Shown: piece after piece, positions 53,114 through 62,124 of the stretch
Layout of the letters: each line of letters opens with the position of its first letter
How positions within the stretch are numbered: position 1 is the stretch's first letter
Notes under the pieces: generated by a model
What the model saw: the letters and a program-made list of their open reading frames with translations, nothing else
What the model was told of the DNA's origin: nothing
The model's database searches: none
Program-made: the position numbers and the translations under genes
NCBI GenBank assembly: GCA_044449065.1
Contig: JBIOHP010000010.1
Span: 71,303-135,302 of the forward strand
Source: JBIOHP01 sp044449065
GTDB lineage: Bacteria; Bacteroidota; Ignavibacteria; UBA10030; SZUA-254
Direction: 5' to 3'
Length of the DNA: 64,000 nt

Positions 53114-53129
53114 TGTGATATTCATCACA
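53114..53129. promoter_or_regulatory. CRP/FNR-type operator palindrome
   Basis: TGTGATATTCATCACA matches the CRP consensus TGTGA-N6-TCACA exactly. It lies 319 bp upstream of the small lipoprotein gene (minus strand), far for a direct activator site. No regulator gene of this family is in the window. Confidence 0.4.
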
Positions 53130-53472
53130 TTAAATTTTTAGTAGAAACGCAGGATTTATTAATTTTTATGATTTCATCAATTTTTTACCACCCCACATCA
53201 AGTTCATTTTCTATTCAACATCGTCCGAGGGGGGAACGTGTATGAGACGTTCTTGCATCTAACATCATACAGGCGCACAGCAGAAACGAAAATATGGCGA
53301 CCGCTATCTCAAAACCCCCTCGCCTTCGGTGATCCCCCTTTCCTGCCCTACGGTCAGGCGGGGACGATGGGGAATCTTACACACGGAAATATTGCCGTTC
53401 GATTTCGAGAGTGCCCCTTCATCTACTTTCATCCCGACCAATCGGCAGCTGCGATTTGACAATGCGTTCACG

Positions 53473-53553
53473 TAACCCATCCCCGACCCCTTCCCCCGTC
53501 CGAACGGCGCAGCCGGGCGGGCTTTTTAAGGGAAGGGGCATGGGGTTGGGTTA
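53473..53553. repeat. C/G-tract inverted repeat
   Basis: TAACCCATCCCCGACCCCTT.. (from 53473) is complementary to ..AAGGGGCATGGGGTTGGGTTA (to 53553), with a short GC-rich loop. It is about 81 bp, non-coding and probably a dispersed element. Confidence 0.6.
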
Positions 53554-53616
53554 ATTATCAAATCTCATGTAACAGCATCAACCATTGGCTTCCCACCGCG
53601 GATGATGCGAAGCAAG
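53554..53616 (+). repeat. Duplicated intergenic repeat, copy 1
   Basis: Shares ATTATCAA and, 16 bases later, AACAGCATCAACCAT(T/C)GGC with the copy at 54025-54092, then TCCCAC(C/T)GCGGATG. The repeat lies immediately downstream of the membrane-protein gene 53634-53993 (minus strand). Confidence 0.6.
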
Positions 53617-53633
53617 AAACAATTTTGGCATGA

Positions 53634-53993
53634 TTATCCATTCGCGTTGTACGTCTTCATTTTTTGCTTAACTTCATCTATGAATTTTTCTGGAGAATCG
53701 GGAGATAACATGTATCTTGGGATCCACCCTTCTTTAAGGGTAATTACCACAAACGATTTGGCAAAGATTCTATTCAATGGTCTCTTATAAGGTGGAGGAT
53801 AAACTATTGACATCCAAAACGGAATCTTTTCCATGCTCTCTATATTAGTATAATCAATATGCCTACGGATTTGTAAGTTGAAATATCTAATATAGACTGC
53901 TGTTTCACCAATCTCATAACGAAGAATGAATCGCAAAATGAATTGCCAATAAATTAATACTGCAATTACGAAAATAATTATCATTAGCGGCAT
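53634..53993 (-). CDS. Small membrane protein with PH-like domain
   Basis: A 119-residue protein from ATG 53993, with one N-terminal membrane helix (about 3-24, IIIFVIAVLIYWQFILRFIL). The remaining soluble part, ETAVYIRYFNLQIRRHIDYT then NIESMEKIP ... SPEKFIDEVKQK, resembles small bacterial PH-type (bPH) domains. AGGTGA lies 5 nt before this ATG; a GTG nine bases upstream is less likely. Codon use is AT-rich compared with surrounding genes. No function can be assigned. It is bracketed by two copies of a 60-70-bp repeat. Confidence 0.6.
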   Translation of the reverse strand: MPLMIIIFVIAVLIYWQFILRFILRYEIGETAVYIRYFNLQIRRHIDYTNIESMEKIPFWMSIVYPPPYKRPLNRIFAKSFVVITLKEGWIPRYMLSPDSPEKFIDEVKQKMKTYNANG

Positions 53994-54024
53994 ATTATTC
54001 ACCTATATTATAATTCGCATTGAT

Positions 54025-54092
54025 ATTATCAATTGTTACCGACGCAACAGCATCAACCATCGGCATCCCACTGCGGATGGCGGGAAGCAGAA
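54025..54092 (+). repeat. Duplicated intergenic repeat, copy 2
   Basis: Second copy of the repeat at 53554-53616, located immediately downstream of the gene 54110-54538 (minus strand). Conserved core AACAGCATCAACCATCGGC, then TCCCACTGCGGATG, with a small CATCC/GGATG hairpin. Confidence 0.6.
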
Positions 54093-54109
54093 TGATGTAA
54101 GTGTATGAT

Positions 54110-54538
54110 TTATTTCCCGATGTCCAAAATATTATAGACGTAATGGAGATATATCATGGAAATGATCAATGTAAGTATTGTTACAAGAGAATATATCCAC
54201 GTTATTTTTTTCCCGAATCTTTTTTGTTCTTCAGTTTGACTTTCCATTACTTTCTGAAACCGTATGAATCTCCCATTTGCAACCAGAAAATAATAATTAA
54301 TTGCATTAATGGTAATTCCAAGACTAATTGCTATGATGATACCAACATCACGGTCAAAATATTTAGCTCCAATAAATGGATTTATAAACATAAACAAACT
54401 ACTTAAGTTTATGATAATTAATCCGGAAATACCGGCTGCACCACCTGATGGGCTTCCAACACCTCCACTCAGATACACTTGCGACTTATAAACATAGTAG
54501 AATATTATTTGATACCAATTAGGAGATTTGTTTAACAT
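54110..54538 (-). CDS. Small integral membrane protein, unknown
   Basis: A 142-residue protein with three to four predicted membrane segments (about 34-50, 62-86 and 115-135: SGLIIINLSSLFMF, VGIIIAISLGITINAINYYFL, and ITWIYSLVTILTLIISMIYL, each 21 residues or fewer in the membrane). I recognise no family. It is AT-rich like its neighbour and lacks an SD. Its downstream flank carries the same repeat as the neighbouring gene. Confidence 0.55.
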   Translation of the reverse strand: MLNKSPNWYQIIFYYVYKSQVYLSGGVGSPSGGAAGISGLIIINLSSLFMFINPFIGAKYFDRDVGIIIAISLGITINAINYYFLVANGRFIRFQKVMESQTEEQKRFGKKITWIYSLVTILTLIISMIYLHYVYNILDIGK

Positions 54539-55013
54539 TAGTCTATACCATTATACGCATTTTACTATTATTTTCTGTATTATAAAAACATTTGTCACAA
54601 CACCATCGCTTACCAAAATACTAATAATAAATCGCACTGGCAAGATCATTAGCACCATCGCAAAACTGTATTTACAGCGTTCTAACCTACCCCTTGGTAA
54701 GTACGATTGTATGACGATAGAAACCAGTCTCAGAAATCACAAAAGGCAAATCCGGATATCATTACTCTCCCCTTCCCTTGTTGATAACCTGTTAAAAACT
54801 CCACATTTAGCCCTGAAATTACGTGTATTAACCCATCCCCCCTGTTGAAAACTTCTGCACCGTAATGAAATTTATGGAGATACGGGAGATAAGCTAACCT
54901 TTTTCTTAAGGTATCGCTTGCATCTTATTGAAAAATTTGTTAACCTGCATCGTCAGCATCAGTGACTCTGTTTCGTCACATCCCTAAAAATTGAAACAAC
55001 TCCAAGGAATACC
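54539..55013. other. 475-bp gap without a gene
   Basis: AT-rich spacer. A plus-strand reading frame at 54528-54848 has no SD, no family resemblance and atypical composition, so I do not call it. The right end holds the promoter of the hybrid kinase gene. No repeat or structured RNA seen. Confidence 0.55.
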
Positions 55014-57431
55014 ATGGAAACTTCTGCGCAATACGAACACATTCTGGAAGGAATCACCGGCGGATTTTTCGCTCTTGACAAGGATTATAACTTTACCTAT
55101 TGGAATCGCGCCGCCGAAGAGGGCACGGGATTAAAACGCGATGATGTGCTGGGTAAAAATGTCTTCGATATCTTCCCCAATGCCCGGAACGCCGAACAGG
55201 GCGAACGGTACCGCCTTGCCATGGAAACACACACCCTCCAGATTTTTGAAAGCTCCTACAAAGACGACCGGTTTGAAAAGTGGTACGACATCCGCGTCTA
55301 TCCCGCCGAAGACGGCATTTCGGTGTTCTTCCAGGATATCAGCGACGTCAAGCGCCGCCAGAAGCAAAAAGAAATACTGATGGAAATTTCCCGCGCGATC
55401 AACAACGCCCAGTATCTCGACGAGCTGTGCCTCACCGCCGGCGAGCGCATCGCGCAGTTCATGGACGTCCCATCCAAGTTTGTCTGCATTTACCGCTACG
55501 ACCCGCGGTCCAATATGCTCCATCTCATGGCTCCCTCTCTCGCGGACGTCAGGGTCAATCCCATGGTGGAACACCAGATCGTCAACCCCGAGGTTAATAC
55601 GATCACCGTGCAAACAGCGCTGACAAAAGAGACAATCGTGACCGATGAACTTTCACGGAGCGGCATCGCGGCGCATTTTCTCAGCGAGGTCAACGATCTT
55701 AAGTTCAAGTCGTTATTGTCCGTTCCCCTCCTTGTCCAGAACGATCTGCAGGGGGTCCTGGAAGTCTTCACGAAAAAAGAATCCGGCTACGTTCAGGATG
55801 AAGAAGACCTCCTCTCCATCATCACCAACGAATTAGCCATCGGGATGAGCAGAAAACGGCTCATGTACGAAATTACGATCAAGAACATCGAGCTGGAAAA
55901 TGAAAAGAAGAAAACCGACGATGCCAATGAAACCCTGAAGCGTTTTCTCGCGACGTTTAGCCATGAGCTTCGCGCTCCGTTGAACTCCATTGTGGGTTTC
56001 TCCGAAATTCTTGCCGCCGATTTCGAAAAACTGCCCGAAGAAAAAGTTCTCGATTTCATGAAAGCCATCAACGTGAGCGGCAGGCATCTCCAGTCCCTCA
56101 TTAACGACATCCTCGACCTATCGAAAATTGAAGCGGGACGAATGGAGCTGCACCTCGAGGCGTACCCGATTGCGTATTTTACCGATACCGTGCAGCGCGT
56201 GCTGCAGAACGAAATCCAGAAAAAGCAGCTTAACCTGACGATGGAGATCAGTCCCGACGTTGAATCGCTTGTCGTCGATCAGACCCGCTTCCGCCAGATT
56301 CTCGTCAATCTCCTCTCCAATGCAGTGAAATACAGCCGCGCCGGCGGCAACATTTTTATGAATATACGCCGGATCGATAACGAGATCGAAGGAGAAATCC
56401 GCGATGAGGGCGTCGGCATCAGGCAGGAAGACCTCGTGAAACTCTTCCGCCCGTTCCAGCAGGGGAAAAATTCTGAAATGGTAAGCGAGGGCACCGGGTT
56501 GGGTTTGGTTATCACGAAGAAATTAATTGAACTCCACGGCGGCAGGATTTCCGTGGAAAGCGAGTTCGGAAAAGGGACGGCGTTCCGCTTCCGCATACCT
56601 ATGGTACTACCCGGCGACGTTCTGGAATCTCCCGCAGAATTGCTCCGCATTGTCGAAGGACAAAATCTTACGGCGGCGCCTGAGGAAAAACCGCTCGTGT
56701 TGATTATCGAGGATAATCCTTTTGCAGCTCAATTATTGCAAACATACCTGCAGGAAGCAGGATACAGAACGGAAGTCGCAACTAATGGCCTCGAAGGGCT
56801 CGAAAAAGCCAAACAGTTTATACCGAGCATTATTACCCTGGATGTTTTTATGCCGTTGAAAGACGGTTGGCAGGTGTTAAAAGAGCTGAAGCTACATCCC
56901 GTTTGCCGCCACATCCCCATTATCATCATATCGATTTCAGACGAGAAAAAACTTGGTTTCGGCATGGGCGCTGTTGATTACTTTGTGAAGCCGGTCAACC
57001 GCGAAGATCTTCTCAATGCCCTGAGCCGCCTGCCGATCCGCGCCAGCGGATTGCGGCGACATCCCAAGGTGCTGGTGATCGACGACGATAAAACGGCGAT
57101 CGATCTCATCGAAGTTATCCTCGAAGCCGAAGGTTACGACGTTATCAAAACCATGAACGGGAAAGAAGGAGTCCGCGCCGCTGCGCTGGAAAGCCCCGAT
57201 CTCATCATTCTCGATCTGATTATGCCCGATGTCTCCGGGTTTAACGTCGCATACCAGCTAAAACAACAGCAGGAAACAAAAGATACCCCCGTGATTGTTT
57301 TAACGTCCATGGAAGTTGACGATGAAACACGGGAAAAAATGCACGGCTTTATCTCCGGCATCATGAGCAAGGGCAGGTTTACGAAGAAAGACCTCCTGCG
57401 GGAGATCAATATGGTCCAGAAGATAAGATAA
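55014..57431 (+). CDS. Hybrid sensor histidine kinase (PAS-GAF-HisKA-HATPase-REC-REC)
   Basis: An 805-residue soluble hybrid kinase. PAS domain about 5-110 (GGFFALDKDYNFTYWNRAAE), GAF about 125-280, HisKA with His317 in ATFSHELRAPLNS, HATPase about 415-530 (N-box ILVNLLSNAVKYS, G1 DEGVGI, G2 GTGLGLVI). Receiver 1 is about 560-675 (Asp610 in ITLDVFMP), and receiver 2 about 684-803 (Asp734 in IILDLIMP). There is no membrane helix, so it senses a cytoplasmic signal via PAS/GAF. Receiver 2 lacks a clear Lys in the usual K-P-x position (SGIMSKGRFTKKD). SD AAGGA lies 5 nt before the ATG. The SulP transporter gene starts 69 nt downstream. Confidence 0.95.
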   Translation: METSAQYEHILEGITGGFFALDKDYNFTYWNRAAEEGTGLKRDDVLGKNVFDIFPNARNAEQGERYRLAMETHTLQIFESSYKDDRFEKWYDIRVYPAEDGISVFFQDISDVKRRQKQKEILMEISRAINNAQYLDELCLTAGERIAQFMDVPSKFVCIYRYDPRSNMLHLMAPSLADVRVNPMVEHQIVNPEVNTITVQTALTKETIVTDELSRSGIAAHFLSEVNDLKFKSLLSVPLLVQNDLQGVLEVFTKKESGYVQDEEDLLSIITNELAIGMSRKRLMYEITIKNIELENEKKKTDDANETLKRFLATFSHELRAPLNSIVGFSEILAADFEKLPEEKVLDFMKAINVSGRHLQSLINDILDLSKIEAGRMELHLEAYPIAYFTDTVQRVLQNEIQKKQLNLTMEISPDVESLVVDQTRFRQILVNLLSNAVKYSRAGGNIFMNIRRIDNEIEGEIRDEGVGIRQEDLVKLFRPFQQGKNSEMVSEGTGLGLVITKKLIELHGGRISVESEFGKGTAFRFRIPMVLPGDVLESPAELLRIVEGQNLTAAPEEKPLVLIIEDNPFAAQLLQTYLQEAGYRTEVATNGLEGLEKAKQFIPSIITLDVFMPLKDGWQVLKELKLHPVCRHIPIIIISISDEKKLGFGMGAVDYFVKPVNREDLLNALSRLPIRASGLRRHPKVLVIDDDKTAIDLIEVILEAEGYDVIKTMNGKEGVRAAALESPDLIILDLIMPDVSGFNVAYQLKQQQETKDTPVIVLTSMEVDDETREKMHGFISGIMSKGRFTKKDLLREINMVQKIR

Positions 57432-57500
57432 TCAGCGGTGACCGGTTCTTCCAAAACCGGAAAAATGATTTCTTCAAAAGCCGTTTCCTGAGTATCCTTC

Positions 57501-59687
57501 ATGGATATCATTAAAAAAATCCTGCCGATAATCTCCACCGGGCTAGTGATCGGCGTTATCACCGTCATTCTCTGCTTCTCCTTCGCGTCGCTGATTTTCG
57601 GAGAACAGCTTCCGATGTTCGTTTCCAGCGGGGCGGGACTCATGCTCGCGACCGCCATCGTTATCGGATTGATTGGCTCGCTCACCAGTTCGTTCCCCTC
57701 AGCAATTTATATTCCGCAAGACCGCATCGTTCCCCTCTTCGCAATTATGGCGTCCGCGATCATAACTGCGCTCCCCGTCGCTTCCCCTGAAGAAAAATTT
57801 TACACCGTTCTCACGGCAATCTTCATCGCGACATGCTTAACAGGGATCACATTTCTTCTCATCGGTGCCTATAATTTGAGCGGTATCATGCGGTACATTC
57901 CGTATCCGGTCATGGGCGGATTTCTGGCGGGCAGCGGGTGGCTGCTGCTAAAGGGTTCGCTGCCTCTCCTCACAGGGCTGCCGATGGATAAATGGAATTT
58001 CTTCATTTTGCTTGAGGAGACTTCACTCCTCCGGTGGCTGCCGGGTCTGCTTGGAGCATTATTGCTCTATGTAATAATGCGCCGGTCCCGCAATCCCATC
58101 TTGATGCCCGTTATCATCGTTGGAACATTGGCTCTCTTTTATCTGGGAATATGGTTCAAAGGATATTCGGTTGATCATGCCATGAAATCGGGTTGGCTCA
58201 TCGGCTACTTCCCCGTTCAATCGATGGTAAAGTGGGAGGTTGGCAATGCGTTTGCCAATTCCGTATGGCATGTCATCGGCTTACAGGCGGCGCATATGTT
58301 TACGATTATCACCGTTAGTGTGGCGTCGCTCCTGTTGAGCGTAAGCGTGCTGGAACTTGAAGGCAAAGACGATCTGAATTACAACCGCGAGTTGCGTTGG
58401 GTGGGTATAGCGAATATATTGTCGGGTATGGCGGGAGGCGTCATCGGTTTTCATTCGCTCAGTCTCACCGAATTGAATCTGCAAATGGGTATCCGCAGCC
58501 GGATGACGGGCATTATCGCGGCTTGTGTTTCTTTGGCGGTTCTCATCACCGGCGCTTCGTACCTCGCATATATTCCCTACTGTATTTTGGGAAGTCTCCT
58601 TTTTTACCTCGGCTTGACCTTTCTCATTGAGTGGCTTTACGACGCCTGGTTTCGCATCCCGCTATCCGATTACCTTGTCATTCTCCTGATCCTCGTAACG
58701 ATTGGCATCTTCGGGTACATTCTCGGCGTCGCTGTGGGAATACTGACCGCGATGGTGCTCTTTGCAATTCAGTACAGCCGCATCAATGTCGTCCGGGCGT
58801 CATTCACCGGAACCCAGTTGCAAAGCAATGTTGACCGAACATTCGAAGCACAGCACATTTTAGCCGATGAAGGAAAAAAAATCAGCATTCTGAAATTGCA
58901 GGGATATCTCTTCTTCGGAACTGCAAACGATATCCTTGAATCATTGAAACAAGTCCTGCAATCGCACGCAGACTATCATACAAAATACGTGGTGCTCGAT
59001 TTCGGGAAAGTTGACGGGCTCGATTCATCCGCTATTGTTGCGTTTACGAAAATGCGAAATCTATCCGAACGGTATCAATTCCATCTGATGTTGGCGGGGA
59101 TGAACAGCCAGATAGAAAAACAGCTTCGCCACGACAGGATCATTTCCGAGGCAATGGACTCCCCATCGGTTTTTTCAGACATGGACCATGCGCTTGAATG
59201 GTGCGAAGACGCCCTTCTGGAAACAGCCAGCAGCAGCCAGCAATTCAGTTCGACGATCAAGGATCAAATAAGAGAAATATTCCGTGGAGCGATTGAAGCG
59301 GAAGCGTTGCTCCCCTTCCTCGAACGAAAAGAAATCCCGAAAGGCGAGTATATCATCCGCCAGGGACTCTATACCCAGGACATATTCATTTTAGAATCGG
59401 GCACCATCACTGTTGAATTGGAAATCGAAAAAGAAAAATCGATAAGGATACGAAGAATGGGACCGGGGGCGATTGTCGGCGAGATGGCGCTCTATATTAA
59501 GGGGAAACGGACGGCTTCGGTGATCGCCGCAGAACCGTGCGTAATTTATTTGTTAACGGAAGAATCTCTGAGAAAGATGACCCAAAATAATCCACCGCTG
59601 ACGCTTATTTTCCACGAGCAGTTAGCAACCATCCTCGCCGAACGGCTCGCCAGCGCAAACCTTACGTTAAGGTCAATGACGGAATAA
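57501..59687 (+). CDS. SulP transporter fused to STAS and cyclic-nucleotide-binding domains
   Basis: A 728-residue SLC26/SulP-family anion transporter. The membrane domain (about 8-425) has ten or more helices, including RYIPYPVMGGFLAGSGWLL. A STAS domain (about 455-565) contains VVLDFGKVDGLDSSAIVAF with the conserved Ser. A cNMP-binding domain follows (about 600-715, GEYIIRQGLYTQDIFILESG, GPGAIVGEMALY, KRTASVIA). The cNMP pocket motif GEMALY..KRTAS is close to the CAP/PKA-type RxA pocket. The substrate might be sulfate, bicarbonate or another anion. It is probably co-transcribed with the hybrid kinase 69 nt upstream. Confidence 0.92.
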   Translation: MDIIKKILPIISTGLVIGVITVILCFSFASLIFGEQLPMFVSSGAGLMLATAIVIGLIGSLTSSFPSAIYIPQDRIVPLFAIMASAIITALPVASPEEKFYTVLTAIFIATCLTGITFLLIGAYNLSGIMRYIPYPVMGGFLAGSGWLLLKGSLPLLTGLPMDKWNFFILLEETSLLRWLPGLLGALLLYVIMRRSRNPILMPVIIVGTLALFYLGIWFKGYSVDHAMKSGWLIGYFPVQSMVKWEVGNAFANSVWHVIGLQAAHMFTIITVSVASLLLSVSVLELEGKDDLNYNRELRWVGIANILSGMAGGVIGFHSLSLTELNLQMGIRSRMTGIIAACVSLAVLITGASYLAYIPYCILGSLLFYLGLTFLIEWLYDAWFRIPLSDYLVILLILVTIGIFGYILGVAVGILTAMVLFAIQYSRINVVRASFTGTQLQSNVDRTFEAQHILADEGKKISILKLQGYLFFGTANDILESLKQVLQSHADYHTKYVVLDFGKVDGLDSSAIVAFTKMRNLSERYQFHLMLAGMNSQIEKQLRHDRIISEAMDSPSVFSDMDHALEWCEDALLETASSSQQFSSTIKDQIREIFRGAIEAEALLPFLERKEIPKGEYIIRQGLYTQDIFILESGTITVELEIEKEKSIRIRRMGPGAIVGEMALYIKGKRTASVIAAEPCVIYLLTEESLRKMTQNNPPLTLIFHEQLATILAERLASANLTLRSMTE

Positions 59688-59705
59688 GAATGCCCTTGAC
59701 TCGGG

Positions 59706-59766
59706 CGTCATCGCGAGTTCCGCAGCAGCGGAACGTCGCGATCTCCTCACATCGATGTAAAATGCG
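59706..59766 (-). repeat. REP-like palindromic repeat, copy C
   Basis: Read on the minus strand: GCATTTTACATCGATGTGAG, GAGATCGCGACGTTCCGC, TGCT, GCGGAACTCGCGATGACG. It has the same leader and palindrome as the copies at 6401-6459 and 63647-63724. It lies between the SulP and HNH-like genes. Confidence 0.75.
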
Positions 59767-59879
59767 AAACTTTTAATCTCGCCAGAATATCAACTTTGAG
59801 ATCGTATGCACTCTCAAATCTTTGAGAGTTGCAAGGGATAATTGATGGGTAAGAAATTAAAACTAAATAGCGTCGGTAT

Positions 59880-60437
59880 TTACGCCGCAGGATTTTTCGA
59901 TATCAACACGCTCTCTAAACAATAAACGGTTTTCTTCGTATCTTCACACACAGTGCCATCCTGGCATTGCCAGCAAAGCTTATCGAGATCAGGCCGGTCT
60001 ACTTCCAGCGTGCCCCGCGCTTCGTTGATTGTATAGAGAAGCCGGAGATATTTGCTTTCAACAATCGGTGGCATTTCGAACTTTCCCTCTAATTCGAACC
60101 ATTCATAGACGCCAAATGTGCCTTTTTTTGCAACGCATTGCTTGCATGCGACGACGAGATTATCCGGAATATTCGGACCGCCGCGGGAGGGGTGGATAAG
60201 CTGATCGACAGTAAGGTTTTCGGCGCTTCCGCAATACAAACACTGATGGGGTTTTAATACCTTCAGAATAAATGTTCTGATGGCGTCATCCCATACAACA
60301 TCGCCGGATTTTAATTTTTTATAATACTGGGTTGCCGTTGCATCTCTTTTCCCATTTTTATTAGCGGGACCGGCAGTGAGGAGCGCAAATTGCCAATAAA
60401 GTAAGTCGCGAATAGTTTTAAGTGAATTTGGTGCCAT
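59880..60437 (-). CDS. HNH-nuclease-like protein with altered catalytic motif
   Basis: A 185-residue protein with a C-terminal-half HNH-like treble-clef: CLYCG (Cys66, Cys69), NLTVDQLIHPSRGGPNIPDNLV, then VACKQCVAKKG (Cys98, Cys101). Canonical HNH has Asp-His where this protein has Asp78-Gln79; a His lies three residues later. The Asn of PDNLV is kept. The nuclease may be inactive or use the displaced His. The N-terminal 50 residues are helical and basic, and an additional CWQCQDGTVC motif lies near 155. No phage or restriction genes are adjacent. Confidence 0.7.
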   Translation of the reverse strand: MAPNSLKTIRDLLYWQFALLTAGPANKNGKRDATATQYYKKLKSGDVVWDDAIRTFILKVLKPHQCLYCGSAENLTVDQLIHPSRGGPNIPDNLVVACKQCVAKKGTFGVYEWFELEGKFEMPPIVESKYLRLLYTINEARGTLEVDRPDLDKLCWQCQDGTVCEDTKKTVYCLESVLISKNPAA

Positions 60438-60675
60438 AAGTTGAGTAAGTATTAAAAAGAGTTATAAGTTTAATTCCATTTCTGTGATAATTTCACAAGT
60501 GATTGCTTTCTATATTATATAGAGTGAGTCGTTTTCCCATCGTTTTTTGATTTAACAAGCTACAAAAAGATTCCTCTATAATCAACTTGAATTTCTCTTG
60601 AAGATATAACAACGTAGGGAGCGATTATGTTCCGGAATGAGCGATTGAGCACTGATTACACAATGATTTGAAGGA

Positions 60676-62055
60676 TTACCTCGGCTCCGCCTGAATTGTG
60701 ACTCTATGTAATTCAGGAAATTGAGCGTAGAGATTTGTTTCCACGCGCGTAACAATTTGATGCACTCTCCCCAGCGTGAACGATTTATCAATGCCGCATA
60801 TAATAGAGACGTTATAATTCGAATCCCATTTCAGGAGAGTTAACGTAGGACAATCTATAACGTCCGTGTCCGCCAGTATTTTCTGCCGGATGGCTTCGCG
60901 CATCGCGCGTTCAAGATCGGTTGCGTTCATTAATTCTGTTTCCTGGGAGTGAATTTCCTCAAGGTGAATTGTTATCTCTCTGATTGAAGGGATGGTATTC
61001 CGAATATCCTTTTCTATCTCCAGCGTGATCTCATGAGCTTTTTGAAACATGACGCTTTGAGGAAATTCGATATCAAAATCGAGATAATACTCGCCGTGGG
61101 TGTTATGGACTTCGAGGTTATGAGGAGTCCGCAACCCTTTTTTGAGGACAAGCATCCTCACTTTTTCCGCGATAGATTCATCGCCTGTTTCAACCGGAGC
61201 GGCGTGAACAACCACGTCGATATTGGGATGCGTGAGACCGATTTTCTCACGGACTACGTTGACCACATCATGCATATTTTCGAACGGCATGGTCCTCCTT
61301 ATTCCCACCGCAGTTTCCACAAACACTTTTGAACCCGATGAACGCAAGCGCACATTCCGCACCTCCTCCACGCCTTCGACGTGTTTGATGCTCTCTATAA
61401 TTTTTTGATACAACCCGGGAGGGACGCGGTCCACAAGAACGTCGATCGTTCTTCTTCCCATCCGGTAACTTACGAATAAAATTAGAATCGCAACCATCAC
61501 CGCCGCAATCGCGTCGACCACCGGGTAACCCTGCGAAACGCAGAAGAGACCGAGAATGACCACAAGCGAAGTCCATACATCGCTCGAAAAATGAAGCGCG
61601 TCCGCCTCTAACGCCTGGCTGTGATGTTTCTTCGCCACCCTGGATAAAACTCTCGACCGGCTCAGGTCGATGATGATCGCCAGAATCATGATACCGTAGC
61701 TGTAATAACTCACCTCGATGTGACTCTCGTGAGTGATAAGGCGTTTCACCGCTTCCATGATAATCCAGACGCAAGTGAGAACAAGCAGAATCGTTTCAAT
61801 CAGGGCAGAAACATTCTCAATCTTGCCATGACCGTATTGATGATCCAGATCGGGAGGTCTATCGGCAAGGGTTACTGCGAAATAGGTGATAAGCGCCGCG
61901 ATTAAATCCAATCCGGAGTGAGCGGCTTCCGAGAGGATACCGAGACTATTCGTCTTCAATCCGACGGTTAATTTCACGCCGGTCAAAAATATCGCAGCGG
62001 CGACAGAGCTTAGCGCAACAACCTGTTTTTCTCTAATTGCGGAAGAAGTATTCAT
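60676..62055 (-). CDS. Cation diffusion facilitator with three tandem C-terminal domains
   Basis: A CDF divalent-metal/proton antiporter of 459 residues. Six membrane helices lie within about 10-205. The transport site is His46/Asp50 (SEAAHSGLD) and His155/Asp159 (ADALHFSSD), the HxxxD/HxxxD pattern favouring zinc. Helix 2-3 loop DHQYGHGKIE is typical. A normal CDF has one C-terminal ferredoxin-like dimerisation domain; here three similar units are seen (about 210-288, 292-368 and 376-459), with EGVEEVRNVRLRSSG, PHNLEVHNTHGEYYLDFDI and DCPTLTLLKWDSNYNVSI starting equivalent strands. Start ATG 62055. Confidence 0.92.
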   Translation of the reverse strand: MNTSSAIREKQVVALSSVAAAIFLTGVKLTVGLKTNSLGILSEAAHSGLDLIAALITYFAVTLADRPPDLDHQYGHGKIENVSALIETILLVLTCVWIIMEAVKRLITHESHIEVSYYSYGIMILAIIIDLSRSRVLSRVAKKHHSQALEADALHFSSDVWTSLVVILGLFCVSQGYPVVDAIAAVMVAILILFVSYRMGRRTIDVLVDRVPPGLYQKIIESIKHVEGVEEVRNVRLRSSGSKVFVETAVGIRRTMPFENMHDVVNVVREKIGLTHPNIDVVVHAAPVETGDESIAEKVRMLVLKKGLRTPHNLEVHNTHGEYYLDFDIEFPQSVMFQKAHEITLEIEKDIRNTIPSIREITIHLEEIHSQETELMNATDLERAMREAIRQKILADTDVIDCPTLTLLKWDSNYNVSIICGIDKSFTLGRVHQIVTRVETNLYAQFPELHRVTIQAEPR

Positions 62056-62124
62056 TCCAGTATGGCGTTCGATGATGTGTGATGCATTCTGAAATATACG
62101 GAGATGATTGGGAGAATAAAAACC

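Larger units (their letters stand above)
52796..53633. other. 838-bp gap without a gene
   Basis: The left part is very AT-rich and holds the promoter of the lipoprotein/LysM operon by position and a CRP-like palindrome at 53114-53129. The right part is GC-richer and contains the long inverted repeat at 53473-53553 and the first copy of a repeat at 53554-53616. A plus-strand reading frame at 53238-53459 has no start context or family resemblance. Confidence 0.6.

Noticed and set aside
54528..54848. 106-residue plus-strand frame before the hybrid kinase
   Set aside because: No SD, no domain; composition resembles random AT-rich sequence.
55131..55613. 160-residue minus-strand frame within the hybrid kinase
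   Set aside because: Antisense shadow; His/Val/Asp-rich artefact of GC-rich coding sequence.
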